64,000 nucleotides of DNA, taken from contig DASXYG010000079.1 in assembly GCA_036502625.1 (NCBI GenBank), positions 38,177 through 102,176 of the forward strand. Reading direction: 5' to 3'. The translations under genes and the position numbers were made by a program. The stretch comes from DASXYG01 sp036502625 (GTDB lineage: Bacteria > Actinomycetota > Actinomycetes > Streptosporangiales > Streptosporangiaceae). Within the stretch, counting starts at the first letter, position 1. Every line of letters begins with the position of its first letter. Below, piece after piece: positions 25,632 through 34,658 of this stretch. The notes below the pieces were generated by a model that was given only the letters and a program-made list of their open reading frames with translations, was not told the origin of the DNA and ran no database searches.

Positions 25632-26650
25632 GACGCACCCCCGTCCGCCCACACGTCGCGCTCCACGAGGCCGAGGTCCGGCGCCGGCGCCGCCTTCGCC
25701 GCCTCGGTGGCCGCGTCCAGCTCGCCGGCGACCTCGTCGTCGACCTCCTTCAGCGCGGACTCGCTGACGCCGTCGCCGGCGAGGTGGGCCCGGTACAGGT
25801 CGACCGGGTCGCGCGCGATCCACGGCCGTACCTCGGTGTCCTCGCGGTACTTGGCCGGGTCGGCGCGTGAGTGCCCGCCGTGCCGGTACGTCACCGCCTC
25901 GACCAGCGTCGGCCCGGCCCCGGACCGCGCCCGCGCGAGCGCCCGGCACGCGGCGTCGTACATCGCCAGCACGTCGTTGCCGTCGACGAGGACGGGGTCC
26001 AGGCCGTAGCCGCCGGCCCGGTCGGCGGCCGGGCGCGGGACCGCGGTGACGCTGCCGATGGGCGTGTACTCCATCCAGAGGTTGTTCTCGCAGACGAACA
26101 CGACCGGCAGCCGCCACGTGGCCGCGAGGTTCAGCGCCTCGTGGAACGCGCCGATGTTGGTGGTCCCGTCGCCGAAGAAGCACACCGCGACCTGCCCGGT
26201 GCCGCGCAACTGCGCCGACCATGCCGCGCCGTTGGCCACCGTGAGATGCGCGCCGACGATCGCGTACGAGCCCATCATGTGGTGCTCGGCGCTGGTCAGG
26301 TGCATGGAGCCGCCCTTGCCGGACAGCAGGCCCGTCGACCGGCCGAGCAGCTCGGCCATCACCGGGGCCATCGCGACGCCGCGGGCCAGGGTGTGCGCGT
26401 GCCCGCGGTACGTCGCGAACGTCCAGTCGTCGTCCCGCATCGCCTCGCCGAACGCCGCGGCGATGGCCTCCTGGCCGAGCGACAGATGGCTGGTGCCCTT
26501 CACGAGGTTCTGCAGGAACAGGTCGTACGCCCGCTTCTCGAACCGCCGCATGCGCAGCATCGAGCGGTACAGGCCCACGGCCACGTCGTCGTCGACCCGG
26601 TTCGCGAAGGCGGGCGCCGCGGGCAGGCCGAGCTCAGTAGGCGTTGGCAA
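25619..26650 (-). CDS. 2-oxoacid dehydrogenase E1 component, alpha subunit
   Basis: A 343-residue alpha subunit. The thiamine-diphosphate motif GDGTTNIGAFHEALNLA... ENN is intact (residues ~160-190), as are GKGGSMHL and the phosphorylation-loop-like RYREDTE-type sequence (YRHGGHSRADPAKYRED). I place the start at a TTG (26650), which has GAGGAGCTG 4-5 nt upstream inside the end of the M24 gene; an ATG at 26686 is the alternative and would add 12 residues. It overlaps the upstream gene by 17 nt and the beta subunit by 13 nt, the sign of a tight operon. Confidence 0.9.
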   Translation of the reverse strand: MPTPTELGLPAAPAFANRVDDDVAVGLYRSMLRMRRFEKRAYDLFLQNLVKGTSHLSLGQEAIAAAFGEAMRDDDWTFATYRGHAHTLARGVAMAPVMAELLGRSTGLLSGKGGSMHLTSAEHHMMGSYAIVGAHLTVANGAAWSAQLRGTGQVAVCFFGDGTTNIGAFHEALNLAATWRLPVVFVCENNLWMEYTPIGSVTAVPRPAADRAGGYGLDPVLVDGNDVLAMYDAACRALARARSGAGPTLVEAVTYRHGGHSRADPAKYREDTEVRPWIARDPVDLYRAHLAGDGVSESALKEVDDEVAGELDAATEAAKAAPAPDLGLVERDVWADGGASWRN

Positions 26651-27881
26651 CGAACAGCTCCTCTGCCGGGAACAGCGTGATGACACGCGGGCCGTCCGCC
26701 GTTACGACGATCTCCTCTTCGATGCGCGCGGCCGAGTAGCCGTCGGACGCGGGGCAGTACGTCTCCAGCGCGAAGACCATGCCCTCGGCCAGCTCCACCG
26801 GGTGGTCGAAGGAGTTGAGCCGGCTGATGATCGGCCGCTCGTGCAGGGCCAGCCCGAGGCCGTGCCCGAACTGCAGGCCGAACGCGGCCATCTCGTCGGC
26901 GAACCCGAAGTCCGCCGCGGCCGGCCAGAGCCGGGCGATCTCGTCGGTGCCGACACCCGGCTTGACCACGGCGATGGCCGCGTCGATCCACTCCCGCGCC
27001 TTCTTGTACGCGTCCCGCTGCGCGGGCGTGCACCGGCCGACCGCGAAGGTCCGGTAGTAGCAGGTGCGGTAGCCGTTGAACGACTGGATGATGTCGAAGT
27101 ACACCTGGTCGCCGGGCCGGACGATCCGGTCGGTGAAATTGTGCGGGTGCGGGCTGCACCGCTCGCCGGACACCGCGTTGATGGCCTCGACGTCGTCGGA
27201 GCCCATCTCGTACAGCCGCTTGTTCGCCAGCGCGACGACCTCGTTCTCCCGGATGCCGGGCTTCAGCGCGTCCACGATGTCCTGGTACACGCCGTCGACC
27301 ATGGCCGCGGACGTGGACAGGAGAGCGATCTCGTCCGGCGACTTGATCTGCCGGGCGTCCAGCATGACCTGCTGGCCGTCCCGTACGTCGAGGCCCTGCT
27401 CCCGCAGCGCGAACATCATGGGCGGCTCGGCGATGTCGACGCCGAGCGGCATGCCGGCGACGCCCGCGTCCTCGAGCATGCCCTTGATCTCGCGGGCCGC
27501 GCGGTCGAACAGCCCGGCATCGGGCGCGACCGCCCCGCGCAGCCCGAGCATCCCGGCGCGGGAGTCCTCCGGGCGCAGCCACGGCGCGTGGAGCCGGTGG
27601 TGCATCGCCGCGGAGCCGAAGTCCCACACCACCGGCGGCGCCTCCCGGGCGAGCAGCGCGTAGCGGCACATCTTGTCGCGCGCCCACTCGCCGATCATCG
27701 TCGCGGTGAGGTAGCGGATGTTGTTGATGTCGAAGACCAGCAGCGCGCCGAGCCCGGACGCGTCCAGAGCGGCTCGCGCCCGCCCCAGCCGGTAGTCGCG
27801 GAGGCGCGCGAAGTCGACGCGCTCCTCGAAGTCCACGCCCATCCGCCCCGGGGACGGCACGAGCGTCGCCTTGGACGCCAT
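26634..27881 (-). CDS. M24-family protein (creatinase/Xaa-Pro peptidase-like) with altered metal site
   Basis: A 415-residue pita-bread-fold protein with an N-terminal creatinase-like domain (residues 1-170) and a C-terminal M24 domain. Four of five usual metal ligands are visible: Asp in VYFDIIQ, His in GHGLGLALHE, Glu in FALETYC and Glu in ARIEEEIV. The second Asp is replaced by Cys: the expected GYxSDxTRT reads GYRTCYYRTF. It could therefore be a non-peptidase member of the family, such as the metal-free creatinase or a lyase like DddP, or have an unusual metal. It stands between a beta-hydroxyacid dehydrogenase-like gene and E1-alpha in one operon. Confidence 0.82.
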   Translation of the reverse strand: MASKATLVPSPGRMGVDFEERVDFARLRDYRLGRARAALDASGLGALLVFDINNIRYLTATMIGEWARDKMCRYALLAREAPPVVWDFGSAAMHHRLHAPWLRPEDSRAGMLGLRGAVAPDAGLFDRAAREIKGMLEDAGVAGMPLGVDIAEPPMMFALREQGLDVRDGQQVMLDARQIKSPDEIALLSTSAAMVDGVYQDIVDALKPGIRENEVVALANKRLYEMGSDDVEAINAVSGERCSPHPHNFTDRIVRPGDQVYFDIIQSFNGYRTCYYRTFAVGRCTPAQRDAYKKAREWIDAAIAVVKPGVGTDEIARLWPAAADFGFADEMAAFGLQFGHGLGLALHERPIISRLNSFDHPVELAEGMVFALETYCPASDGYSAARIEEEIVVTADGPRVITLFPAEELFVANAY

Positions 27882-27882
27882 C

Positions 27883-28833
27883 TCACGCTCCTTTCGGGCC
27901 GAGCCCGTCGTCCACCTCTCCGGGCTCGGGTTTGAGGTCGAGGCCGGCGGCGGCCGCCTGGAGCCGGAGCAGGACGGCGAAGTCCTCGGCGGAGTGGCCG
28001 CCGCCGATCGCGGCCTGGACGAGCTGCTGGGTCAGGGAGGCGAGCGGCAGGGACGCGCCCAGCTCGCGCGCGGCGGCCAGGCCCAGGTCGAAGTCCTTGC
28101 GCAGCAGCACCGGCGTGAACGTGGGGGTGAAGTCGAGCTTCACGTACGCGGGGGTCTTGTACCGCGTGAACATCGAGCCGAGGACGCTGTCGTTCAGGAA
28201 CGACAGGAGCGCCTTCCTGGACACACCGCCCTTCTCGGCCAGCACGGTGATCTCGGCCAGGGTCTGGGCCGTGACGCCGAGCAGCAGGTTGTGGCAGATC
28301 TTCACCAGGTGGGCGGCCTCGCCCTCGCCGACGTACGTCGCCGAGCGGGCGATCGTGGTCAGCAGCGGCTCGGCCCGCTGGAACGCGGCCTCGGGACCGG
28401 ACGCGACGATGCTCAGGTAGCCGGCCGCGGCCACCCGGCCGTTGCCGCTCACCGGTGCCGCCAAGAACTCCGTACCGCGCGCGCCGGCGGCCGCGCGCAT
28501 CGCCGCGGCCGTATCGGTCGACACCGTGGAGCAGTCGACGATCAGGCCGGGGGCGGCGTCCTCGCGGGTGAGCAGGCCGCCATCGCCGGTGAGCACCCGT
28601 TCGAGGTCGGCTGACGCGGCGACCATGGTGAACACCACATCACGGTCGGCGAGGTCGGTGATGTGGCCGGCGATCGCGGCGCCGTCCGCGGTGAGCGGCT
28701 CGGCCTTGGCCCTGGTGCGGTTCCAGACCGTCACGTCCACACCGCTGCCGGCCAGCCGGCGTGCCATCGGCGCGCCCATCCGGCCCGTACCGATCCAGCC
28801 GACCCGTAGCGTCGGCGGCGTTCCGTCGGTCAT
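27883..28833 (-). CDS. NAD(P)-dependent beta-hydroxyacid dehydrogenase-like protein
   Basis: A 316-residue member of the 3-hydroxyisobutyrate/6-phosphogluconate dehydrogenase superfamily. The Rossmann motif GWIGTGRMGAPMARRL begins near residue 12. The substrate site DCSTVS..., the PVSGNG motif and the catalytic Lys region HLVKICHNLL follow. The ATG at 28833 is preceded by GAGGAGATC; the open frame upstream runs into a LacI-type operator and is less likely. First gene of the minus-strand catabolic operon (dehydrogenase, M24, E1-alpha, E1-beta, LacI). Confidence 0.88.
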   Translation of the reverse strand: MTDGTPPTLRVGWIGTGRMGAPMARRLAGSGVDVTVWNRTRAKAEPLTADGAAIAGHITDLADRDVVFTMVAASADLERVLTGDGGLLTREDAAPGLIVDCSTVSTDTAAAMRAAAGARGTEFLAAPVSGNGRVAAAGYLSIVASGPEAAFQRAEPLLTTIARSATYVGEGEAAHLVKICHNLLLGVTAQTLAEITVLAEKGGVSRKALLSFLNDSVLGSMFTRYKTPAYVKLDFTPTFTPVLLRKDFDLGLAAARELGASLPLASLTQQLVQAAIGGGHSAEDFAVLLRLQAAAAGLDLKPEPGEVDDGLGPKGA

Positions 28834-28857
28834 GCCCGCGATCTCCTCGGCGCGCAC

Positions 28858-28873
28858 GATTGCAAACGATTGC
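28858..28873. promoter_or_regulatory. LacI-type operator A (divergent promoter region)
   Basis: GATTGCAAACGATTGC, with the symmetric core GCAAaCGaTTGC. It lies between the divergent starts at 28833 (minus) and 28940 (plus), so it can serve both directions. It matches operators at 29893 and 40072. Confidence 0.75.
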
Positions 28874-28939
28874 TTGACGGTAGCCACACGGCGCAGAATG
28901 TGTCAAGGCGCCCACCGGGGGCGGCTGCGGGGAGGCGCG

Positions 28940-29833
28940 ATGACGACGAGGCTGAGCGTCGGGTTGTTCAGCCCGTCGGTCGTGCTGGCAATGGCCGACC
29001 TCGCCGGGGCGGGGCTCGAGGTCGACGAGGTGCCCGCGACGTCGTCGGCCGTGCAGCTCGACGACCTACTGGAGGGCCGCCTCGACGCGGCGCTGACCAG
29101 CCCGGACAACGTTCTGGCGTACCGGCACGCCGCGGCCAACCCGGCGCACCGGGCGCACGACGTCCGCATCGTCGCCGCGGTCGACCGGGGGCTGGGGCTG
29201 TCGCTGTTCGCCGCGCCCGGCGCCGGCGGTGCGGCCCACGGCATCCTCGCGGTGGATGTGCCGACGTCCGGCTTCGCGTACGCGGCATACGAGCTGGCCG
29301 CCCGGCGCGGCCTGACCGCCGGCGCCGACTACGAGGTGCGGGCGCTCGGCACCACGCCGCAGCGGGCGACCGCGCTGGCCGCGGGCCGGTGCACGATGAC
29401 CGTGCTCGGCGCGGGCAGCGACCTGCGCGCCGAGGCCGCCGGGTGCCTGCGGCTGTCCCGCGCGACATCGCTCGGCCCGTACCTCGGGACCGTGCTGGCC
29501 ACGCGCGGCGACCGCGTGGAGACGGGCCGGGCGCCGCTCGCCGCGCTGGTCCGCGCGGTCACCGCGGCCTGCGCCGAGCTCGCCGCGGGAGGGCGGTCCG
29601 ACGAGGCCCGCGCGGTGGCCGCCCGCCTCTTCGGGCTCGGCCCGGCGGAGGCGCGGCGCTATGCCGCCACGCTGGCCGACCCGGACGAGGGCCTGGTGCC
29701 GGACGGCCGCGTCGACCCGGAGTCGCTGCGCACCATTGCGGCGTTGCGCGCCCGGTACGGCCCGCGCGGCTGGACCGAGGCGGACGCGCTCGGCGATCCC
29801 GGGCTGGTCGACACCCGCCTGCTGCCCGGGTAG
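28940..29833 (+). CDS. Periplasmic-binding-fold (SsuA/THI5-like) protein without signal peptide
   Basis: A 297-residue protein with the type 2 periplasmic-binding fold as in taurine/nitrate/thiamine-precursor binding proteins (SPSVVLAMADLAG, GRLDAALTSPDNVLAYR, VDVPTSGFAYAAYELAARRGL). It begins directly at the fold with no signal peptide or lipobox, so it may be cytoplasmic and act as an enzyme or sensor. The ATG has GGGGAGGCG upstream. It is divergent from the dehydrogenase operon and precedes the ABC operon. Function not known. Confidence 0.65.
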   Translation: MTTRLSVGLFSPSVVLAMADLAGAGLEVDEVPATSSAVQLDDLLEGRLDAALTSPDNVLAYRHAAANPAHRAHDVRIVAAVDRGLGLSLFAAPGAGGAAHGILAVDVPTSGFAYAAYELAARRGLTAGADYEVRALGTTPQRATALAAGRCTMTVLGAGSDLRAEAAGCLRLSRATSLGPYLGTVLATRGDRVETGRAPLAALVRAVTAACAELAAGGRSDEARAVAARLFGLGPAEARRYAATLADPDEGLVPDGRVDPESLRTIAALRARYGPRGWTEADALGDPGLVDTRLLPG

Positions 29834-29892
29834 TCCAGGGCCACCGGGGTCTTGACAGGGGTCACGGGCGCCGGTAGCTTCAGCGTCGCGCA

Positions 29893-29907
29893 GCAATCGT
29901 TTGCAAT
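29893..29907. promoter_or_regulatory. LacI-type operator B
   Basis: GCAATCGTTTGCAAT with core GCAAtCGtTTGC. It sits 24 bp before the start of the lipoprotein gene of the ABC operon. Confidence 0.75.
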
Positions 29908-29930
29908 GCGTGTGGCCGGTGGAGGTCATG

Positions 29931-31178
29931 ATGCCTGGACGCGGCTGGGCTCACGGTGTCATCAGGGTCATCAGGCCCCGAATCCCGGCGCTGCCGGCCG
30001 CGTTACTCGTGCTCGCGCTCGCCGCGACCGGGTGCGGCGGTGGCGGCGGAACGGGCGGCGGGCCGATCAAGATCGGCATCTCGCTCCCGCTGACCGGTGA
30101 CCTCGCCCAGCCCGGCAAGGAGGCCCGGCGCGGCTACGAGATCTGGCGGGACTTCACCAACGCCGCCGGCGGCCTGCTCGGCCGCAAGGTCCAGCCGAAG
30201 ATCGTCGACGACGCCTCGAGCCAGAAGACGATCGTCACCGACTACCAGCGGCTGATCAGCCAGGATCGCGTCGATCTGCTCTTCGGCACCTTCTCCTCGC
30301 TGCTGAACCTGCCCGCCTCGGCCGTCGCGGAGAAGAACGGCATGCTGTACGTGGAGCCGGCGGGCGGCGCCCCCGAGATGTTCACGCGCGGCTTCACCCA
30401 CCTGTTCTTCGCCCAGGAGGCCACCGCCCCGCACCAGGCGGACCTGCTCGCCGCGTGGGTCTGCGGCCTGCCGGCGAACCGGCGGCCGAAGAGCGCCGCG
30501 TACGTCTCGCAGGACGACCCGTTCGCCAAGCCCGTCGTCGCCGCGATCCGGCCGAAGCTGGAGAGCTGCGGCGTCCGTACGGTCTACGGCCTGAAGACCT
30601 ACCCGGCCGACCAGACGAGCTTCGACGCCGTCGTGAACGGGATCAAGGCCAGCAAGGCGGACGCGGTGTTCCAGGGCGCGGTGTTCGACGACGGCGTCGG
30701 CGTGATCCGGCAGATGAAGCAGGTGGGCTACAGCCCCAAGCTGCTCTTCCAGACGTCGGCGCCCTCGGAGAGCGACCAGTACGCGAAGGGCATCGGGCCG
30801 AAGAACACCGAGGGCGTCTTCTACACGGTGAGCTGGGACCAGCACGCCGCCACGACGGGCAACGCGAAGTTCGTCGCCGAGTACCGGAAGCGGTTCGGCG
30901 CCGACCCGGCCGAGGACGCCGCCGACGCCTTCGCCACCGCGCAGGTCGTGGCCGCCGCGGTGAAGGCCGTCGGCTCCCTGGACCAGGACAAGCTCGCCGC
31001 CTGGCTGCACAAGAACAGCGTGAACACCGTGGAGGGCAAGCTGTCCTGGGACAGGACCGGCGCGCCCACCGGACGGTTCCTGCTGGCCCAGTGGCAGGGC
31101 GGCTCGTCGAGGCTGGTCCTCCCGCCGGACCTCGCCACCAGCAAGAACATCGTCTATCCGAAGCCCACCTGGCAGTAG
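29931..31178 (+). CDS. ABC transporter substrate-binding lipoprotein (LivK-type)
   Basis: A 415-residue type 1 periplasmic-binding protein of the branched-chain amino acid/amide/urea group. The N-terminal signal ends in a lipobox (ALAATGC), so Cys anchors it to the outer face of the membrane. The mature part begins after a Gly-rich linker with KIGISLPLTGDLAQPGKEARRGYEIW, typical of the family. The second of two adjacent ATG codons (29931) has the better spacing to GGTGGAGG. It is the first gene of a complete uptake operon; ligand unknown, but probably the substrate of the pathway around it. Confidence 0.92.
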   Translation: MPGRGWAHGVIRVIRPRIPALPAALLVLALAATGCGGGGGTGGGPIKIGISLPLTGDLAQPGKEARRGYEIWRDFTNAAGGLLGRKVQPKIVDDASSQKTIVTDYQRLISQDRVDLLFGTFSSLLNLPASAVAEKNGMLYVEPAGGAPEMFTRGFTHLFFAQEATAPHQADLLAAWVCGLPANRRPKSAAYVSQDDPFAKPVVAAIRPKLESCGVRTVYGLKTYPADQTSFDAVVNGIKASKADAVFQGAVFDDGVGVIRQMKQVGYSPKLLFQTSAPSESDQYAKGIGPKNTEGVFYTVSWDQHAATTGNAKFVAEYRKRFGADPAEDAADAFATAQVVAAAVKAVGSLDQDKLAAWLHKNSVNTVEGKLSWDRTGAPTGRFLLAQWQGGSSRLVLPPDLATSKNIVYPKPTWQ

Positions 31179-31185
31179 GGCCACG

Positions 31186-32073
31186 ATGACCCAGCTCATC
31201 GAGGTTCTCGTGCTCGGGCTGCTGCTCGGCGGGATCTACGCGCTGGCCGCCTCCGGGCTGACCCTCGTGTTCGGCGTCATGGGCATCGTGAACGTCACCC
31301 AGGGCGCGTTCCTGGTCCTCGGCGCGTACCTGACCTGGCTGCTGTGGCGCGTCCTCGGTGTGGACCCGATCGTCCTCGCCCTCGTGACCACGCCGATCAT
31401 GTTCGGTGTCGGCTGGCTGGTGTACCAGCTCGTCATCCGGCACCTCAGGGACGCGCCGAAGGCGACGACCGTACTGGCGACGTTCGCCGTGGGACTGGTC
31501 ATCGTGGGTGGGCTCGGCATGGTGTTCAGCAACGACTTCCGCTCGGTCACCCCGGCGTACGCGGACCGGGCGTTCCACATCGGCGCGCTGTACGTCCCGG
31601 AGGCCCGGCTTTACGGATGCGGGGTCGCCGTGGTGCTGCTGCTCGGGCTGTGGCAACTGCTGACGCGGACCTGGCTGGGCCGGGCCATCCGCGCCGCCGC
31701 CGAGAACCCGGACGCGGCCCGGCTCGCCGGCATCGACGTGGTGCTCGTCGCCGCGCTCACCTTCTCGATCGGCACCGCGACGACCGGCGCTGGCGGGTCG
31801 CTCATCGCCGTCCTGTACCCGTTCTTCCCGGCGACGGCGTACGTCTGGATCTCCCGGCTGCTCGGCATCGTCGTGCTCGGCGGCATGAGCAGCCTGCGCG
31901 GCACGTTCATCGGGGCGCTGCTCATGGGGGTGGCCGAGATGGTCGTCTCGACGTACGTGTCCACATCGTGGACCACGGCCGTGCCGTACCTGGTGATCCT
32001 CGTGGTCCTGCTGCTGCGCCCCGACGGGCTGTTCGGCAGGCGCGAGCGCCGTGACGTGGCGGTGGCCAGGTGA
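31186..32073 (+). CDS. ABC transporter permease (LivH-type)
   Basis: A 295-residue membrane permease of the branched-chain amino acid uptake type, with about eight spans. It begins LIEVLVLGLLLGGIYALAASGLTLVFGVMG (in parts GGIYALAASGLTL and MGIVNVTQGAF), the LivH signature. The coupling region ENPDAARLAGIDV is present. It ends in a 4-nt overlap (GTGA) with the next permease-ATPase gene, and starts 7 nt after the lipoprotein stop. Confidence 0.93.
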   Translation: MTQLIEVLVLGLLLGGIYALAASGLTLVFGVMGIVNVTQGAFLVLGAYLTWLLWRVLGVDPIVLALVTTPIMFGVGWLVYQLVIRHLRDAPKATTVLATFAVGLVIVGGLGMVFSNDFRSVTPAYADRAFHIGALYVPEARLYGCGVAVVLLLGLWQLLTRTWLGRAIRAAAENPDAARLAGIDVVLVAALTFSIGTATTGAGGSLIAVLYPFFPATAYVWISRLLGIVVLGGMSSLRGTFIGALLMGVAEMVVSTYVSTSWTTAVPYLVILVVLLLRPDGLFGRRERRDVAVAR

Positions 32074-33863
32074 CGGGCCGGGTGACGGGGGCGCGCGTCC
32101 GGCGCGGCCTGGTCGTGGCCGGCGTCGTGGCCGCGGTCGCGTTCCCGCTCGTCTCGCACGACCCGTACTGGCAGACCGTGCTCTACATGTGCTTCCTGAT
32201 GGCGCTGCTCGCGGTCGGGTGGAATGTGGTCTCGGGCTTCACCGGCTACGCGTCGCTCGGGCAGGGCGCGTTCCTCGGCTATGGCGCGTACGCGACCTCG
32301 CTGCTCACCCTGCGCACGCACGCCCCGGTGTGGTGGTTCGTCCCGGTCGGCGGGGTCGTGGCGGCGGTCATCGCCGCGCTGCTCGGGCTGGTCGCCATGC
32401 GGCTGCGCGGCCACGCGTTCGTCATCATCACGATCGCCCTCGTCTACATCAGCCAGCTCGTCGCGATCAACTGGCGGTCGGTCACCGGCGGCACCAACGG
32501 CCTGACGCTGCCGCTGCCGATCTACGGCCGGGACTGGCAGAACACGCCGTACTACTACGCGCTGCTCGTCCTGCTCGCGGCCTCCGTCGCGCTCTCCGCC
32601 TGGATCCGCCGGACCAAGCTGGGCGCCGGCCTGATCGCGATCCGCGAGGACGAGGACAAGGCCGTGGCGATCGGCGTCAACGCGTTCGCGTACAAGCTGG
32701 TCGCGTTCGTCGCCAGCGCGCTGTTCGCCGGCATGGCCGGCGGCGTGTACGCGTACGCGCTCACGTTCATCGACCCGACCGGGATGTTCGACATCCTGTT
32801 CAGCGTGCAGCTCGTGCTGGCCGCGCTGCTCGGCGGCCGGGGCAGCGTCTGGGGCCCGGTGCTCGGCGGCTTCCTGATCGAGTTCATCGACGAGGGGACG
32901 AACCGGCTGTTCGGCGGCGGCCAGGTGCACATCGTGCTGTTCGGCGCGATCATGGTGGCCGTCATCGTCTTCCTGCCGCGCGGCATCGTGCCGAGCGCCG
33001 AGCGCCTGCTGCGGCGCCGCCGCGAGCGCCGCGAGGGGCGCGTGGACCAGTCCGTCGACCTGCGCGTCACCGAACGCGAGCCGCACCGGCCGCCGGTCAC
33101 CGGCCGTACGCTGCTTGAGCTGCGGGACGTGCACAAGCGCTTCGCCGGGGTGCACGCCGTCGACGGGCTCTCGTTCGCCGTCCAGGAGGGCTCGATCACC
33201 GCGCTGATCGGGCCCAACGGCTCCGGCAAGACGACCGCGTTCAACCTGGTCCACGGGATGCTGCGCCCGGACGCCGGGGAGATCGTGCTCGACGGCCGCC
33301 GGGTCGAGCGGCTGCCCGCGCACCGCCGCGCGCATCTCGGCCTCGGCCGTACGTTCCAGATCACCCGGCTGTTCCCGGAGATGACCGTACTGGAGAACGT
33401 GGTCGCGCCACTGCCGCGGTTCTCCTGGCGGCGGCTCGCGGCCGGCGCCGTGTCCGGCGCGGAGGCCGAGCGGGCCCGCGAGCTGCTCGCCTTCGTCGGC
33501 ATGGCGGCGTTCGCCGGCAAGCGGGCCGGGGAGCTGTCGTTCGGGCAGCAGAAGCTCGTCGAGATCGCCCAGACGCTGATGCTCGACCCGAAGCTGATCC
33601 TGCTGGACGAGCCGAGCGGCGGCGTCACGCCGGCGATCGTCGAGCGGATGGTCGACCGGATCCGCGAGCTGAACGCCGGCGGCAAGACGTTCCTGATCGT
33701 CGAGCACAACCTCCCGCTCGTCGCCGAACTGTGCGACCCGGTGGTGGTGATGGCCGCGGGGAAGCGGATCGCGGAGGACTCCGCGGCCGCCGTCCAGGCC
33801 GACCCCGTGGTGCTGGACGCGTACCTCGGAGCGGACTGGAACGGCGAACGGGTGGAGGCCTGA
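32070..33863 (+). CDS. ABC permease-ATPase fusion (LivM-LivG)
   Basis: A 597-residue fusion of the second membrane permease (residues 1-320, LivM-type: GYASLGQGAFLGYGAYA, IREDEDKAVAIGVN) and a LivG-type ATPase (residues ~345-597). The ATPase has Walker A GPNGSGKTT, the Q-loop, signature LSFGQQK and Walker B LILLDEP. An Arg-rich linker joins them (RRRRERREGR). LivM and LivG are separate genes in the classic E. coli system; fusions are seen in some bacteria. The GTG start overlaps the LivH-type gene by 4 nt. Confidence 0.93.
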   Translation: MTGRVTGARVRRGLVVAGVVAAVAFPLVSHDPYWQTVLYMCFLMALLAVGWNVVSGFTGYASLGQGAFLGYGAYATSLLTLRTHAPVWWFVPVGGVVAAVIAALLGLVAMRLRGHAFVIITIALVYISQLVAINWRSVTGGTNGLTLPLPIYGRDWQNTPYYYALLVLLAASVALSAWIRRTKLGAGLIAIREDEDKAVAIGVNAFAYKLVAFVASALFAGMAGGVYAYALTFIDPTGMFDILFSVQLVLAALLGGRGSVWGPVLGGFLIEFIDEGTNRLFGGGQVHIVLFGAIMVAVIVFLPRGIVPSAERLLRRRRERREGRVDQSVDLRVTEREPHRPPVTGRTLLELRDVHKRFAGVHAVDGLSFAVQEGSITALIGPNGSGKTTAFNLVHGMLRPDAGEIVLDGRRVERLPAHRRAHLGLGRTFQITRLFPEMTVLENVVAPLPRFSWRRLAAGAVSGAEAERARELLAFVGMAAFAGKRAGELSFGQQKLVEIAQTLMLDPKLILLDEPSGGVTPAIVERMVDRIRELNAGGKTFLIVEHNLPLVAELCDPVVVMAAGKRIAEDSAAAVQADPVVLDAYLGADWNGERVEA

Positions 33864-33864
33864 G

Positions 33865-34629
33865 GTGTTCCTGCGCGTACGGGACCTCGTCGCCGGCTAC
33901 GGGTTCGGCGACATCCTCCAGGGCGTCGAGCTCGACATCGGCGAGGGCACGGTCACCTGCATCGTCGGCCCCAACGGCGCGGGGAAGTCGACCGTGCTGC
34001 GGACGATCAGCGGGCTGCTCCGGCCGCGGCGCGGCAGCATCGAGCTCGACGGCCGCGAGATCGCCGGTTCGTCGCCGCGCGCGGTCCTGGAGCAGGGCGT
34101 GGTGCAGGTGCCGCAGTCCAACGGGGTGTTCCCGGGCATGTCCGTACGGGACAACGTGCTGCTCGGCGCGTACCCGATCCGGCGGGACCGCGCACTGGTG
34201 GCCCGCCGGTACGCGGCCCTCGCCGAGAAGTTCCCGATCATCGCCGAGCGCGCGGGTGAGCCGGCGGGCAACCTGTCCGGCGGCCAGCGCCGCGTCGTCG
34301 AGTGCGCGCGTGCGCTGATCCTCCAGCCCCGGGTGGTGCTGCTCGACGAGCCGTCGGTCGGCCTCGACCCGATGGCGCTGAAACTCGTGTACGGCGCCAT
34401 CGAGCTGATGCACGCCGCCGGCACCACGATCCTGCTGGTCGAGCAGAACGTCCGCATCGGCCTGAGCCGGGCCACGCACGGCGTCGTCATGGAGGGCGGC
34501 CGGGTCCGGATGTCCGGTGTGGCGGGCGCCATCCTGGGCGACCCGGCGATCGGCGAGCTGTACCTGGGCGGCCGCGCCAAGGCGGCCACGGCCGGCGAGG
34601 CGCCGGGCGCCGGGGATTCCGACGGTTGA
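33865..34629 (+). CDS. ABC transporter ATP-binding protein (LivF-type)
   Basis: A 254-residue ATPase that pairs with the fused LivG domain. Walker A GPNGAGKST, signature NLSGGQRR and Walker B VVLLDEPSVGLDP are complete. It has the LivF-type ending (YLGG). The GTG start is 1 nt after the previous stop. Completes the uptake system of one lipoprotein, two permease domains and two ATPase domains. Confidence 0.94.
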   Translation: MFLRVRDLVAGYGFGDILQGVELDIGEGTVTCIVGPNGAGKSTVLRTISGLLRPRRGSIELDGREIAGSSPRAVLEQGVVQVPQSNGVFPGMSVRDNVLLGAYPIRRDRALVARRYAALAEKFPIIAERAGEPAGNLSGGQRRVVECARALILQPRVVLLDEPSVGLDPMALKLVYGAIELMHAAGTTILLVEQNVRIGLSRATHGVVMEGGRVRMSGVAGAILGDPAIGELYLGGRAKAATAGEAPGAGDSDG

Positions 34630-34658
34630 ACAGGCCCCGTATCCGGAGGTGAAGAGCC

